From contig NZ_SHKP01000005.1 of assembly GCF_004217215.1 (NCBI RefSeq), positions 439,501 through 503,500 on the forward strand: a DNA stretch of 64,000 nucleotides, given 5' to 3'. This document shows, one piece after another, positions 63,465 to 64,000 of the stretch (the first letter of the stretch is position 1; the number at the start of each line of letters is the position of its first letter). The DNA comes from Rivibacter subsaxonicus (GTDB lineage: Bacteria > Pseudomonadota > Gammaproteobacteria > Burkholderiales > Burkholderiaceae_C). The position numbers were made by a program, and so were the translations under genes. A model generated the notes under the pieces. That model saw only the letters and a program-made list of their open reading frames with translations, had not been told where the DNA came from and ran no database searches.

Positions 63465-64000
63465 GTGCGCTCTACACCACCGCACCAGACGCCGGCGCCG
63501 CTGCCCGAACTGATCGAACTGCAGCGCCTGATCGATGCCGACGGCGGGCGTCATCTGCAGGTGCGCGCGCTGGGCGAGGTTGAGGCCGGTGGCGCGCGCT
63601 ATCCGCTGCTCGCGATCACGCTCGGCAACCCGGCGCTCGACTCGCCCGCAGTCGGCTTCTTCGGCGGCGTGCATGGGCTGGAGCGCATCGGCGCCGAGGT
63701 CGTGCTGGCCTGGCTTGGCAGCCTCGTGATGCGGCTGCGCTGGGACGAGCTGCTGCATCGTCAGCTTGAGGGGCTGCGCATGGTGTTCATGCCGCTGGTC
63801 AACCCGGCCGGGCTGGCGCTCGGCACGCGCGCCAACGGCCGCGGCGTCGACCTGATGCGCAACGCGCCGGTCGATGCCGGCGAGCGCGTGCCCTTCCTGG
63901 TCGGCGGTCAGCGCCTGAGCGCGCGCCTGCCCTGGTACCGCGGCGAGGCCGGCGCGCCGATGGAGGCCGAGAGCGCCGCGCTGTGCGCGCTGGTCGAGCG
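63465..64000 (+). CDS. M14-family zinc carboxypeptidase (partial, runs off right edge)
   Basis: An uninterrupted frame runs from a GTG at 63465 to the window end (178 codons). The zinc-binding HxxE is in FFGGVHGLERIGAEVVLAWL, and VFMPLVNPAGLALGTRANGR with GVDLMRNAP carries the substrate-binding Asn-Pro and Asn-Gly-Arg-Gly-Val-Asp-Leu pattern of M14 peptidases (usually Asn-Arg near NxxR). The start codon is uncertain because no ribosome site is clear. Confidence 0.8.
   Translation, partial: MRSTPPHQTPAPLPELIELQRLIDADGGRHLQVRALGEVEAGGARYPLLAITLGNPALDSPAVGFFGGVHGLERIGAEVVLAWLGSLVMRLRWDELLHRQLEGLRMVFMPLVNPAGLALGTRANGRGVDLMRNAPVDAGERVPFLVGGQRLSARLPWYRGEAGAPMEAESAALCALVE

Overview
The window is high-GC DNA from a betaproteobacterium, most likely a Burkholderiales member of the Rubrivivax/Leptothrix/Rhizobacter type. 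This rests on the block rpmH-rnpA-yidD-yidC-mnmE next to dnaA-dnaN-gyrB, on the very high GC at third codon positions, and on Burkholderiales-typical genes (czcI, a 45-aa Lys-rich protein, twin sulfonate-binding proteins). It spans the probable replication origin. No tRNA, rRNA or CRISPR was seen.

1-22 kb: an integrated mobile element loaded with metal resistance. A P4-type tyrosine integrase starts about 100 bp from the 3' end of mnmE, whose last codons encode FCIGK, the site used by SGI1-type islands. At the far left lie a MOBV relaxase and an AlpA-like regulator, so it looks like an integrative mobilizable element whose left end is outside the window. The cargo is (a) a rightward Cu/Ag efflux operon: small secreted Cys/His protein, cusC, cusB (with an N-terminal metal-binding domain and a C-terminal CusF domain), cusA and a Met-rich periplasmic protein; and (b) a leftward cluster of P-type ATPase, czcI, czcC, czcB, czcA, small His-rich proteins, dsbB and a dsbA-like gene, driven by a PbrR/CadR-type MerR promoter.

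22-32 kb: the origin core. mnmE, yidC, yidD, rnpA and rpmH run leftward; dnaA, dnaN and gyrB run rightward. DnaA boxes lie on both sides of dnaA.

32-36 kb: an accessory insertion just after gyrB. Short repeats lead into a two-gene overlapping operon: a 776-aa winged-helix/PIN-like/coiled-coil/two-TM protein and a 382-aa ScoMcrA-N-like plus DUF3883 (PD-(D/E)xK-like) nuclease. This is the best candidate for an undescribed defence system.

36-48 kb: a secreted beta-helix protein, a decayed fragment of an acetoacetyl-CoA synthetase gene, an NTF2-like protein, intact acetoacetyl-CoA synthetase, a BON lipoprotein, and an AraC regulator divergent from a Liv-type ABC transporter. The last ABC ATPase gene reads in frame into an aldehyde dehydrogenase.

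48-64 kb: a LprI-MliC lysozyme inhibitor fusion, a DEDDh exonuclease, then a long leftward sulfur-acquisition region: ssuE, two ssuA, ssuD, a VOC gene, ssuC, ssuB, a thioredoxin-like gene, a CDGSH ferredoxin fusion, a molbindin, a small hydrolase, two sulfate-binding proteins and cysTWA. A partial M14 carboxypeptidase gene runs off the right edge.
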